Part shown: one piece after another, positions 33,601 to 42,311 of the stretch
How positions within the stretch are numbered: the first letter of the stretch is position 1
How the letters are laid out: each line of letters opens with the position of its first letter
NCBI GenBank assembly: GCA_001643675.2
Contig: LSRY02000057.1
Location: 460,288 to 524,287, forward strand
Direction: 5' to 3'
Source of the DNA: Monocercomonoides exilis
Lineage: Eukaryota > Preaxostyla > Oxymonadida > Polymastigidae
Length of the DNA: 64,000 nucleotides
Notes under the pieces: model-generated
Seen by the model: only the letters and a program-made list of their open reading frames with translations
The model's database searches: none
What the model was told of the DNA's origin: nothing
Position numbers and translations under genes: made by a program

Positions 33601-36499
33601 CGAGATCACTTGGAGAATGATGAAGAGAAGAAGAAGAGAGGCAAAGAAATTGGAGAGGAAGCAAATGCGAACAGAACTTATGAGAAGACAGAGAGAACAA
33701 GAGCTGATGGAAAGAGAGGACATTAAAGAACAAAAGAAAAAAGCAGGCTCTCATTTAGCAGGATCTGAAGTTCCACGCCAAGTTCAGGAAGGCAGAAACG
33801 AAACTGTTGGTGCTGTATCTCAAAATGACAATCAGGTGAACATTGAAAATCTAAGCAGCAAAGAATTAGTGAGCACAAATCTATCAGTACGCCGGGAGGT
33901 GGACGTTGTTGAGAGCGAAACAGAAAGTGAAAGCGATTCATCTGACTTGGAATGGATAGACTTTGATGAGTTCAGATTTCCTTATCTTCCTTCACCGTCT
34001 CTCTTTGACTCTCCTGTACACACGGCACAACCGACGCCAACTATTTCACCAGCTCCTGCACAGAAAGCAAATGTAGACACACAAATTGAATCAGTTCCTA
34101 AGCCTCAATCGTCAGATGCATCAAATCAACAAGCATCTTCACTTGGAAAGGAAGGTACTGTATCAGAAAGAAAAGAAGAGAAACCGGAAATTATCTCATC
34201 AACTTCAACACAACAATCAACCGAATCTCAGCAGACGAAAACTAACAATGCAAATTTAGTTAAAGTCAATGAAGAAGTTTCTAAACAACCTGAAACAACT
34301 CCAAAGCGATTGTCAGCCAAGATGCTTCAGGCGATGGATGTGGAAGAACAACGAGAAAGGGAAGAAATAAAGGCAAAACTCGGATGGCGCGAGAGGAGAA
34401 CAGACGAATCATCCAGCTCGTATGGCGGAGGAGCTGGAGAAAGAGGAGAAGAGCACAGGCGAGGAAGAGGGAGAGGACGAGGAAGAGGAGATCATAGAAG
34501 AGGATCGAGCACGAGGGATGGAGATCGAGCAAGGGTTAGAGGAAGCGGAAGAGGAGCATTTTCAAATCAGATGGATCATGCAAATCGTTCTGCCTCAGAA
34601 ACAGCTGTCATGTGGATGAAAAAGAGGATTCGAGAAAGAGAGTTTCTTTTGGAATCAGACGCATGGGCTGCAACAGAAGAAGCACTTCACATGAACCCAT
34701 TTGCTGAGGAGACCATATTCCAAGTTGGCAATGACTTGACAGATGAACACAAATACACAGCAATTGACGAAGCCAACATGAAAGAAGATTTAGAAAGTCA
34801 AAAATTGATTGATATGTTTAAAACCACTCAAATTGAAAAATCAGGCGATCTGTCTGGAATGCAAACTTCTCCAGGTGAGGAGAACAAAGAAACAGAAGAA
34901 AAAACACGAGGACGAAGAGGGAGAGGAAAAAGAGGGAGAGGAAGAGGAAGACTTCGGGGAAGAAGAGGAGGAAGTGAAATGGAAAATGATTTAACAGGCA
35001 ATGATATGAATGCGGAAATTATGAGCGAAGAAGACACAGAAAGGATGATGATGAGCGTATTTGATCAACAATGCAAGCCAGATGCTTCAGGCGGTTTCCC
35101 AGAGCCATCGACATTTTTAAATCAAGGAATTTCAACTGGATATGAATTTGCAGACTTCAGTCCAAGTTCGTTTAATTTACCAATTGAGGGAGTTAAAGAA
35201 AGGCTTGGGGCATCAGCTGGAAAAGGTTATCAAGTTAATGAAATCAGCGAAGTCGGTGCAATGATGCCAAAGATTGAAGAGCAACAATTTATAAACGCTC
35301 CATTTGCAAGATGGGATTCAAATAAAATGCTAATACCAGAAGAAGAAGTATTTGGTGCGCCCATGTTAACTGGCGACGCATTTGGGAGATCTCTGTCTGT
35401 CGATGCTGGTGAAAGATGGTTGCGTTGGAGAGGATCCGTGAATGAAGAAGACGGTGATTGGTTGACAAATGAATTCTCGATTAATTCATGGGGTGATGGC
35501 AGCGGTAATCAGATCAAAGAATTTGAGCCTGATAATTCGAAGGACTCTCTGACGGAGCAAAACGACTCTGATAATTTGGAACATGGCCGCTGGGTTGAAG
35601 GGGAAGAAGAGAAATGGCAGAGAAGGAGAAGATTTGTTCAACACGAAGAAGCAACTTCTGTTCACACAGCTATTGGAAGTCACTTAATTAGCACTCAACA
35701 TAATCCCCATGAAGTTCATATGCCTGCAGCTTTCACTACATCTTCAACTTTGCCATCAAATCAACTGCTTCCAATTACGAGTATCATTGGAGGAAGAGGG
35801 AGTTGGGGAATGCGATGGAGGGAAAGCGGAAGAGGAAAGTGGCGCGAGCGTCAAGAAAACAGAAGAGCATTCAGAGAACGAAAGGAGTGGGGAATATGGG
35901 GAACAATGGATAAGAGAGAACGAAGAATGGCTGAATTGGGTGTAATTATGGAAGAGGAAGTTGATGGAGATGAATTTGCGCAAATGGATGAATATGAAGA
36001 TGAATACATCGAAGGAGACTTTCAATCCGAATCCCTTCCTTATCTCTCAGATAGAGTTGGAAGATCAACCGGAGAAAGAGATATCACTGAATTTGACAGT
36101 GAAAAAGATTTTGGACAATCTTATGATGCAGAAAAGCATGGGAGCAAGACAAATGCAGGAGTAACGAGTTTTTATTCCCACGTGAAACAGAGCAATAAAG
36201 AGTTATTTGAAGGAAAAGAGAACTCTTTGAACGAAAAATTGCGTAGAAGCAAAACACGTATGAAACGAAGTCGCATGAATTTTCCTGAGAACAAGTCTCA
36301 TCCTTCAAAATCAACATTTGATGGAGAGAGTTTGAATGATGAAGCTTCAAAAATAGCTCATTTTAGTGGCTTCTCAAAAGGAAGGGGAAAAGAAAATGAT
36401 CGGGAAAAGAGGAAAAGAGGAAGAGGAAGAAGAAGAGGAGGCGGAAGAGGAAGAGGAAACAATCAGGATGAACTTAACGTAGCGAATCAGAAAACTTGA
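24665..36499 (+). CDS. TRF4: Giant Trf4/TENT4-type non-canonical poly(A) polymerase (about 3,944 aa) with RG-rich tail
   Basis: One uninterrupted exon from the first ATG (24665) to TGA at 36499. The N-terminal ~920 residues carry a complete Trf4/PAPD5-type core: ISSFFSYI...FMSPT, the Pol-beta signature GSMTTGLYLPQGDADLSI (G147, S148, Asp 159 and 161), the third catalytic Asp (about D317) in ISVDVSA, the central domain with YTGGMGSYLLTLLVVSHFQ and LGVLLFTFFHLYALRFPY, and the nucleotide-recognition stretch LCVEDPQHPSVNIGATCWN near 885. In yeast and animals this enzyme adds short A tails to nuclear RNAs for exosome decay. Poly-Gln/Pro and Ser-rich inserts split the core, and about 3,000 further residues are Ser/Pro/Asn/Gln low complexity with acidic and coiled parts. 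The end has RG/RGRG runs near 34460, 34910 and 36410 that probably bind RNA. A start at 24839 is also possible. Confidence 0.85.
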   Translation: MDEKLIDSVQTTCCKNRTYLHSYLRPTSISRTIYLCPNPSLIFTEFDLQKAYTLSFPAMEENSNDIISSYLSSIKKEIYENYPWAISSFFSYIDAKDPMDALTFELQDFTKFMSPTLTEYLFRRHVVDRVSRVVNDCWPKAQLHVYGSMTTGLYLPQGDADLSILGLPNGLPQFRIQNRNKILPLTPHLYFQDLMGFDRKKECLSSPRQVSFTQTISSLLATASSISKNSNFQPSSLRNTSAPFSPPSSAISPNLSSSSMAHSIFSPMTNQQMVVASLLHLSHNLSSHPEAKDVVCLSNARVPVVKHIDVTGDISVDVSAGAADGIINSWLVRLWVVGTEEAAESGSEETAPEDQAPHAPNDAMETRNSQLSNENGNCPLTVANPKPTRTLSPIVFDAAPVPLEGMEQTNNKKKERENTASDELSLTTDTLMPSFVNAGNAQTLEHENTNQNEKQQQNQQQPQPQPQPQPQPQPQLQPQKTTQSFQAAQPALTANPTGSKQTAPDTKSDSSCASANNIPFSSALRPLLLFLKVFLISQRVSEPYTGGMGSYLLTLLVVSHFQMWSRNYGQERKNRQAKRQSQNQSQNQAPFQTQNTTKTTEQASIDQQPPSLGVLLFTFFHLYALRFPYRTHGISVRGRGFYFTRDTWQREKEKSREKEREWEQSVREIAEIVEYKDSALPFRADSPWRDATEHKDLQTERGNIFSDVAVERERDGDRERIVEWRDRMQCDGIKPPPLSVFNNRSVLEEMAVPSLSRSSSSSSSSSSNDDELLSEAALPDKSFDPHSTSEPSAFSQKDQMHSFQSSACDTTTNAAVNINTTPTKQHNLIYQQSFTPTSNRSLSSSPSSSPTRSHHHSRARSPFLCVPYSTLPVSTSVLSAAIPLTLCVEDPQHPSVNIGATCWNFSAVHSAFVAGLWALMAPWELWKRKKECELQDELIASLPIKDTNTDVNTNSVCEEVMIQNRRNAQNENQNNGIDSVVLSSSKEDDVPQQLNNDNNTHNNSISSPANQTSDNTPKHNHSSTHSQQQVECCCRFPSSSLAGSSQLPPLSPPLPSLTSPPPEFTALLPLPLASSAHPSTNTSLPFTSSRSPAAFTAPPVPLDSPFTRSTSSSTTHATSTTTTTSSSSLASSLSSSSSSSLTSSPNHHPPVISSKHPTILSRLASLTPAFTQWRSELNGRVWKDMEAEWDELCETHREALRKEMMEMEKKKNAKREKTRRKRMERKMKLRQKELLSLIDTQQKTAEGAVASSDRENGAAIKTDKGNDTTIESSASKDKSSEHSLVVLVDRNTQEKMADEESNNQQNSRNSTPLLTKTSQVNGNEEEGDDSDKSDMCDGDDASSFSSAVSGAFSVVSSRSVTPSGTPRKKRRRRRRSKKRLEQLETNNKEIVGNLNYSVDANESASVGEAGNVSESSNSVFIQPQTHSSNHTDIHSEHSNASQMEFLRQKLELLQNAGSDQESVSSCSSEHSSAAPSSFAFTNSKADIQTPPNSIVSSAESFEGTSSDAADEAKDLNTISIHCESLTITQPSKQTTSTNSSSSSHNISSSTQALPPAPLSSSSSSSSSSSSNSSSSLSHSVQKSSSSSSRSSSSPNSVPFAPIPRRVPPLLPPTANHSTSFSISRLASSSPTLSFPSQNGSPLITQSQQLSPQLPPTSSTQPPSLQSLQSLPSLSSSPSAASFALPPLPSSPSIKRRAASPLSSSLPLTHRSVSPLPSTSQQAFHLYSSHSSATAPSTSATSPSSSLPNNANNSVSFHQVSVPSLSISSSSTSPSSSSSFSSSFFPSSSSSSSSNSRSSSPSLLSCMSNGRYSSSPTPSTASSSGASMSPPLTPSSLNTYQSGMTSPSSPSCMTPTVYSPSFPPLSSYLSQLAQTIVADSHAFDEENADILLADFFASTTPSAHSEEFQRKGTKENGEAGKQSCSQNENSYLANDGAAAGIDFGVSQGMNYSQSPFHLFEETKKASKGDGMTNEDIISMSPRSAFVSLRAQTTQNNGISLQSTTNNATTNTSKQSSTATTAQTASSNASMPSSSSSSSSSSSSQLFTSVLSDCFPFEPLFAPRHRLQFDPNALVIESETQLYPSSFTPYLFPTFAPIPKIPRPLAIEPVTLTPNSLAPINRPPISSPPPLFSLTPNSFSPAPTSSPPPSFSPFAFSVSSQLQSSLHQWQLALPRRPFSFAAQRLVSHPFFAPVLESLISSAYSRSSGAKGDAMNSSQQNISSSRNADAQTSNQIQTQTQNIPSSSSSSSSSISSSSLQQTIPKSEKTIDSPNDSTSHPAIASSPLPIFSPTTIVKPLPITLNPTTPPFQPRGRLPVASTPSLLSSSSAAPSSSSPPAVDPSFSPFISQSFPDPVKSPPTSRSASLTSQTINQPPTKQPPLLLTVTQFPSVSHITVSNRQSSPAASSSPSFSSSSSSSSAVSPSPSPVSSPSRNSSKNLIKKQASNSSQYSSTSQALSFQLLDPSPPPSPLSMLSSQSSNTPTKTAASAGHSKLAQQTEQHSNTSASSSSVSASQSSNSTSYSSIAASSTVSTTNKKASNNQPETVSVPKVVKTLSAESVPFVPGSKKLSSIIASSQAQSNSSETLPASSSSASSSTQPAASAQPGSKTVYQTARKLDVNGAALAPLLPTPTPKFQVKLGANRTASVTTSFSSPNNSSSLPSAQSDAVASSESNGNYPSSLASSSPPPSEISSTNSATSSEEGGEAINVSSQTYTTNENEKDIKNTEEKQNILDSKIQSDNSQITVPEDSSSSMLSAAPSVSTAIAGKVAGNAHLPLSEHHIHHSLTPNSLAPIPPDEYEDNAEAEKEESDKQSSNEALSADSPLEYDIESDDYDTDDDDLSFVVEEKGEMLKEMFDEPESDNSPSPGSQQLRHLQRKDVRSTSPTLSLTLSLSDSSPPSSPIPADLSNLELSSTISQSHSRHRRHQQSLTNSPNTSSPSSFSFTPPLSSPNKKQTSTASDVQTTLLSDEALLFDLFDEADEITWRMMKRRRREAKKLERKQMRTELMRRQREQELMEREDIKEQKKKAGSHLAGSEVPRQVQEGRNETVGAVSQNDNQVNIENLSSKELVSTNLSVRREVDVVESETESESDSSDLEWIDFDEFRFPYLPSPSLFDSPVHTAQPTPTISPAPAQKANVDTQIESVPKPQSSDASNQQASSLGKEGTVSERKEEKPEIISSTSTQQSTESQQTKTNNANLVKVNEEVSKQPETTPKRLSAKMLQAMDVEEQREREEIKAKLGWRERRTDESSSSYGGGAGERGEEHRRGRGRGRGRGDHRRGSSTRDGDRARVRGSGRGAFSNQMDHANRSASETAVMWMKKRIREREFLLESDAWAATEEALHMNPFAEETIFQVGNDLTDEHKYTAIDEANMKEDLESQKLIDMFKTTQIEKSGDLSGMQTSPGEENKETEEKTRGRRGRGKRGRGRGRLRGRRGGSEMENDLTGNDMNAEIMSEEDTERMMMSVFDQQCKPDASGGFPEPSTFLNQGISTGYEFADFSPSSFNLPIEGVKERLGASAGKGYQVNEISEVGAMMPKIEEQQFINAPFARWDSNKMLIPEEEVFGAPMLTGDAFGRSLSVDAGERWLRWRGSVNEEDGDWLTNEFSINSWGDGSGNQIKEFEPDNSKDSLTEQNDSDNLEHGRWVEGEEEKWQRRRRFVQHEEATSVHTAIGSHLISTQHNPHEVHMPAAFTTSSTLPSNQLLPITSIIGGRGSWGMRWRESGRGKWRERQENRRAFRERKEWGIWGTMDKRERRMAELGVIMEEEVDGDEFAQMDEYEDEYIEGDFQSESLPYLSDRVGRSTGERDITEFDSEKDFGQSYDAEKHGSKTNAGVTSFYSHVKQSNKELFEGKENSLNEKLRRSKTRMKRSRMNFPENKSHPSKSTFDGESLNDEASKIAHFSGFSKGRGKENDREKRKRGRGRRRGGGRGRGNNQDELNVANQKT
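26049..26102 (+). repeat. CCTCAG tandem repeat coding (Pro-Gln)n
   Basis: A hexanucleotide repeat inside the TENT4-like gene, between the third catalytic Asp and the central domain. It is read as alternating Pro and Gln and does not disturb the frame. Confidence 0.9.
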
Positions 36500-37292
36500 G
36501 GTTAAGTGTTGTTCAGTACAGATCAAAACAGAGTTCTCTTGTTCATTTACTTTGGTAACCTTTTTTTAACATTTTTGAAAATTAGAATGTTTCATTTTTT
36601 GTGGAAAAGCAAACAATTAATGCTTCTTTTTGTATTATTTTATTAAATAAAGTTTATTGTTGTTATTTTTTCTTATTTCTGTTTTTGATTTAAGTTTGTT
36701 AAGAACCAACCGAATTATTTGCATTTATTTGAGAAAAGATACAGATAATGCGTGTCATTATTTTTAAAAATACATTTTCTCTTTTTAAATATAGGTTTGA
36801 GAGTTCACTTTTGTTATTGACAAATAAACACATAAATGTTTTATCTCCCTTCACAGTGAAATTTATCATGAACACAATCTCAAGCATCGTTCTTTTAAAC
36901 AATTATCAATATTATTTCTTTTGGATTAAAATGCATTTTCAAAGGAAAAAAAACATTTGATAAATCTTCACCCCGAAAAAAGTTATGATTTCAAAAATTA
37001 TCTCCAAAATTCATTATGCTCCAAACTTTTTCTGCTATTTTCTCACAAAATGCTATGTATTATCACACAAAAAAATCTTACAAAAAATGTTGTAAGTGAT
37101 ACAGATTCAAAAATGCTGCTTTTAATATAATTCTTTAAAACTTCAAAATACGTTCAATTTTCAACATAATTCTAACCTGAATGAAAAAAGGCAACGTCTT
37201 ATCCCAAACTATTTCAACTGTCAAATCATTATGATATAAAATTAATAAAGTGCCAATATGTGAAATAGTCTCATCTAATAGTTAAGTTTGTT

Positions 37293-38466
37293 AGCTGCTG
37301 AAAAGTGCTGATTGGCTTTCAGTACTTCAAAAAACCTTTTTTACATGTTCAACAAAATTTGTTCACAATTTGTTTTTTTTATTTTTGCTTATTACACATT
37401 GAGAAATTTCGTTTTTTTGTGAAATTTGAAAGGACTTTTACCAGCCAACCAGGCAACTCCCTAAAAATAAATGACTCGTTTTGAATAGCGTTTACTTTTC
37501 AAGATTTATTTTATAAATTCTTTTTTGAACGAACAATTTTTTTCATTTTATTTTTTCGTTTCATTTTTATAACATTACATTAAAGCAAATTTATTTATTT
37601 CGTTGCAAATATTATGAAAAGAGATAATTAAATAAAAATATTTATATGTATATTTGACTAAATATTTCACTTCATGCATTTTCATATAAATATTATGCAC
37701 ATTTCATTGATTTTTTCAGATCAAAAAACTCAATAAAAATGTGTCCATTTTCTGACATACTCGAAATGTCACAATTCTCTATGTTTTGATTTCGAAGATG
37801 CCTGCTTTCGGATATGAAAATCATATTTATTTTGAAATCTGAGAAAGCAAAACGATGTCATGAGCTGAGCAATTTTTCGATGCCCAGTGCAAAAAAGCTT
37901 GAAAGTCTGTATTTTCCCCTATATCAAAAATAATAAACATTCCTTTAGTGAATTGTGTAAAAAGGGATTCATTTTAGTGATGTGTTTGTCTCCAGCTTAA
38001 CTTCATAACAAAATTTTGATTATTAATAAAAATAAATTGGTATCATTTGTCCTTTCTTGACAATAAGACATTTTTGATTCTCAACTTTTAATGTTCATCA
38101 TTATTTGATTATTAATTTTTCACATCATTTTATAACTTTTTTTTTTAAATTAACAAAGATATAAATAAATTTGCTTTAATGTAATGTTATAAAAATGAAA
38201 CGAAAAAATAAAACGAAAAAAATTGTTCGTTCAAAAAAGAATTTATAAAATAAATCTTGAAAAGTAAACGCTATTCAAAACGAGTCATTTATTTTTAGGG
38301 AGTTGCCTGGTTGGCTGGTAAAAGTCCTTTCAAATTTCACAAAAAAACGAAATTTCTCAATGTGTAATAAGCAAAAATAAAAAAAACAAATTGTGAACAA
38401 ATTTTGTTGAACATGTAAAAAAGGTTTTTTGAAGTACTGAAAGCCAATCAGCACTTTTCAGCAGCT
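37293..38466. mobile_element. Foldback (long inverted-repeat) element, 1.17 kb
   Basis: Arms 37293-37598 and 38161-38466 are reverse complements of each other over 306 bp with very few differences; both contain AGCTGCTGAAAAGTGCTGAT and GGAGTTGCCTGGTTGGCTGG in opposite orientations. The 562-bp centre has no coding capacity. Just outside, 37244-37290 and 38480-38522 resemble each other in direct orientation (AAGTGCCAAT..GTGA.AT.GTCT..), as an ancestral duplication would. Non-autonomous foldback or MITE-like element; no transposase is linked to it here. Confidence 0.72.
37651..37922. repeat. Interspersed repeat, copy 3 (inside the foldback element)
   Basis: Same order of landmarks as the copies at 19317 and 21012: ATTTCACTTCATGCATTTTC, AAAAATGTGTCCATTTT, GATATGAAAATCATATTTA and GAAAGTCTGTATTTTCCCC. 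Its place in the spacer between the inverted arms suggests that it is part of the element or inserted into it. Confidence 0.78.
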
Positions 38467-38564
38467 GGCAGGCTTCAACAAAAAAAGTGCCAATTGGTGA
38501 TATCGTCTAATTTTTAAAGTTGAACCTAAATCATGTTTTCTCGTGCAAGAAAACGAAAGTTAAC

Positions 38565-38589
38565 AAAAAAAAAAAAAAAAAAAAAAAAA

Positions 38590-38618
<29 letters not shown>
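38565..38618. repeat. Poly(A) then (AAT)n microsatellite
   Basis: About 26 A followed by about nine AAT units. Confidence 0.95.
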
Positions 38619-38620
<2 letters not shown>

Positions 38621-38924
38621 TAAGAAAAATAAAAAGACAATCTTGAGTGGTATAAAATTTTCTATTTATTATCTCTTTCTATTTTACAAAAACATGCCCC
38701 ATAAACAAAATATTTCTCACAAATGTCTTTTTTAGCATTCAGATTAAGCAAAGGGAAAGCTATAAAATTGGCTGCAGGGGTTTATAGCAATTTCAATTAT
38801 TAATTGTTGTTTCATTAAAATTAATTTTCATGCGGACAATTCACAATTTGCTTCCATTTTTTCATTTGTTTCAAAAAATGCGTTTCATTTTCATGATTTT
38901 ATTTGAATGTGACAGAACAAAAAA

Positions 38925-41900
38925 ATGAATGAAGAGAAAAGCAAATGTTTGCGATGATTGTTATTATAAATTAAGTTTCCAAAATTTCTGATATTCAACA
39001 GCTATTGACAGATTGGAGGAATTGACAAACAAATTGACGTTTGCACGTTTTCTCAATTAAAATTGCTTTTCCATTTTTTAGCAGCGGAACGACATTGACT
39101 AAACATCAGAACTTACTCGAAAGTTCAAATGAAATTCAAGACATTATCATGAAATACAAAGGAAAAATGGATGTGGTTCCTGCAAGCATTTTGCACTCAT
39201 TGATAAAAGCATGCAGCAGCGTTTTCAATTTCACAAATAATGAAGAAGAGATGAGAGTTTTTGCATCGATTTTAGAGATTATTTTAAATCCAGGATCATA
39301 TTCTAACAGCTTTTGCGCTTTAAAGCAAAAAAAAGTCTCAACCAATGCCAGAGAACAACATGAATTTCATAACTGGATAAATATAAGAAGGACTGTTGGA
39401 GTTTCATATTATTCAACATCGCCTCTTCTCCACGACATTATAAATGATGGAAAGGCTATTCCTGCAATTGTCAAACAGATCCAAGCATCTGAAAGCGATG
39501 AAACTTTGAGTGTTTTTGGGAAAATACTATTTCACTTTGCCAGATTGGCAGAAAAAGGAGAGTTCAACCTGATGGCTGAACAGGGGTTTTTTGACGGAAT
39601 TAAAATCCTTTTAGTTCAATGTGATTCGATTGATTGCCTGCATTTCACTCTTAGCGCAATTATACACTGCATGACGAGGCTTAAGCATTTGACGTACAAG
39701 CTTTGCACTGATATTTCGAAGGAACTAAGAAGTCTCGACTTTATACATGCGGTTCTTGCAATAGCGTTGGGTTTGCGAAAAAGAAGTCAGCTTCATGAAA
39801 AGAATGCAAAAGAGTATCAAAATTTCTACCTTTATTCCAGGATGCACAGCGAGGAAGAATTTATTTCAAAATACTTTTCAAATGACCATGGATGCGAAAT
39901 GACTCGAAGAAAGAAGACTAGGGAAACACAATCAAAGAAGAAAACAGCAACTCAAACAAAGAAAAACATCAAAAAAATGACAGACTCAAAACGAAAGCAG
40001 AAGAATCAAAAAATAGAAATGCCCAAAGGAGAAGAAGATTTGATAATTATCGAAGACGATAAATCGGGTGAATCATTTCTTTCCTCTTCTTCTTCGTCAA
40101 CAGCCACAGAACAGTGTTATGGAGACAGCAGCAATGAGAAACACGTTCGCCTTCCTCTGAATATTCGGCTTGAAGCAGCTCGAATTATTTTCTCTCTTGA
40201 CTTTTGTGGATATTCGACACTTGTTCCGAAGAGAATGCTGATGTTGCTGTCAGAAGGGCTGGAGCTGCCAGAAGGAGCTGAAGAGGAGTATTTGTCTCAG
40301 AAAACAAAAGAATTAAAAGAAAAAGAAATTGCAGAGAAGGAAGAGAAGAAGAGGATAGAAGAACTGGAAAAGAAAGCAGCAAAAAAGAAAAGGAAAAGAA
40401 AGTCTGAAAATTTGCCAGACAAATTAAATGAAAAAACCGAGGACAAAAAAGAGAAAGAAGAAAAAGAAGATAAAGACTGTTCCTACGCTGATACAATTGC
40501 AAATGCTGAAAGTTGTGATACTTGCAAGAAGAGCATCCCTTTGACAGCATGTGATACAACTGAAAACTTGAAGCAAGTTCAGGAAACTCTTTTATCACTG
40601 GCTCGTTTCTTTAAATTGAATGGTATGATTTCGGGAAAAGAAAAGCGAAGTTGTTTTGGTTTTTTTTTATGCTGTTCTTTTTTATTTGTATTTTTCCAGC
40701 TGCTTCTATGTGTGTTTTTTGTGTGTATTTGTTGGAAATATTCTTTTTATCTTTTTCTTCTTATCTTTGCAGTTAATCAACGCAGCAACAGCAGTTATCA
40801 AGAAATTCCAGAGCTTATATTAACAAAGCTATTTGATCGCTTGAATCGCCTGAAGAAGTATGACGGATGATTTCGGAAAGAAGAGAAATAAATTTATGTT
40901 TTTATTGTTAAATTTTTATTTGAATTTTCATTTTTTGGATAATAACACATTTTTTCACAACTCTTTGTTCTTTTGAAGTTTTCCATTGAATCGGTTCAAC
41001 ACTTTGGCTTGCAGCTGCATTGAACTGCTATTTTCGTTGATGCCTAATTCCATGCTTTTTCGTTGTTTGCCTTCTGTTGAAGAGCAGATCGTGTCTGATC
41101 TTTGCTTGATTGAAAAGGAGATGATAGAAGCAAAATCGAATGATTCAACACTTTCACAATCACCTATCGAATTTCTGAGCAATTCAGAAAACGACGAGTT
41201 GAGGTTAAATAAAATATTCCTATCATTTCCAAACGATCTTGGGATTTCTGCGTTGGAACCTTCCTTCGAGAATTGCCTGACAGCAAGTGATTACGACAAG
41301 TCACTTGAAAATTACATTTGTGCTCTTTCAGTAAGGGCAGCACTATCTTTTCGACACATTTCTAATTTCAACTTTGGACTTAACTTCGATGTGTTTATCC
41401 CACGTAACTATGAAGAAATCAATCTGCGTTCTCAGCAACTTCATTATTCATTGACAGCGTATCGTCTCAACCACAACACAAGCTGTATTTTGTCTGCAAT
41501 TAGTTCAAACCAGAGCTATGCAGATGAAATTATCCTCCGTCCATTTTTTAGATTTCTTATGTCCAAACTCTCGTACCGCTTTCCAGTGCGCGCTGCAGCT
41601 TCAGTTAAATATTCAGAGAACAGGCATTACTTTCTATCTTCTTTGGAGTCTGTGCCAATAACGATATGCGAAGCTGTGGCGATTGTTCTTATGAACACTG
41701 TGAAAGAGCTGCCATATGCGTTTGAGACGGGGTATGTGACGAGATTGCTGGAGTGGATGGCAGGCTTGTCACCTTGCTCTCCGGAGCTGCTCATGCATGG
41801 AATCATTCAGATTCGCGAAGCTGCCACCCTCTTCTCTCTGCCATCGCGCAAGATTCGCCTTGAGTTGGAGGGGTCTTCAAACGAAGAAATAAAAGGGATG

Positions 41901-42311
41901 AAAAATAAAACAATTTTTGAAAAGTACATGTTCAGAAGCAATTTTTGCAGAAACTGGAATGGGATCTCGAATTTGGAGATTGAAAAGTGCATTCCACATT
42001 CAATAATTTCAGGAGAGGAACTAAACAAGAATTCAGAATTCGAACTGTTAGATTTCACAGAAGATGAAGAGGAAGTGCAAAAGCAAGATGACACAGGAAC
42101 GCTTCTCTATTGCAGACTTGAAGATTTATTGGAAGAGACAGGAATAAGAGATCTATTGGAAACATTTCCTCAAGGCAGAAGTCTCGAGCCTTTTTGGATA
42201 ATGAAAGGAACAATTCCAACAAAGCCGAAAGACGACTTTAAAAGAACGTTCTACAATTTCAATTATGAAGTGTTGCAAAGAGGTCCAAATCTTCAAATGC
42301 GATCATCATGA
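38925..42311 (+). CDS. Unknown 1,005-aa protein, probably alpha-helical repeat type, five exons
   Basis: Exons: 38925-38946, 39002-39038, 39082-40622, 40773-40857 and 40979-42311; the total of 3,018 nt closes in frame. Introns are 55, 43, 150 and 121 nt with donors GTTTGC, GTTTGC, GTATGA and GTATGA. The spliced start reads MNEEKSKSIDRLEELTNK. The first third is helical with Leu/Ile repeats that look armadillo/HEAT-like (for example LFHFARLAEKGEFNLMAEQG). The middle holds a Lys/Glu-rich coiled segment with a probable nuclear signal KKKRKRKSE. The last 440 residues are again helical and end in QMRSS. I do not recognise the family. The 150-nt intron has no stop and is a multiple of three, so its retention would add 50 residues. 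Confidence 0.7.

Larger units (their letters stand above)
36500..38924. other. AT-rich intergenic region with a foldback element
   Basis: No gene is seen between the TENT4-like stop and the next spliced gene. The region holds the inverted-repeat element 37293-38466 (with an interspersed repeat copy in its centre) and an A/AAT microsatellite near 38565-38618. The first 150 bp after the stop probably carry the TENT4 3' UTR. Confidence 0.7.

Noticed and set aside
40623-40772. Transmembrane helices in the 1,005-aa protein
   Set aside because: The hydrophobic stretch is T-rich intron sequence with donor GTATGA and acceptor TTTGCAG; removing it keeps the frame.
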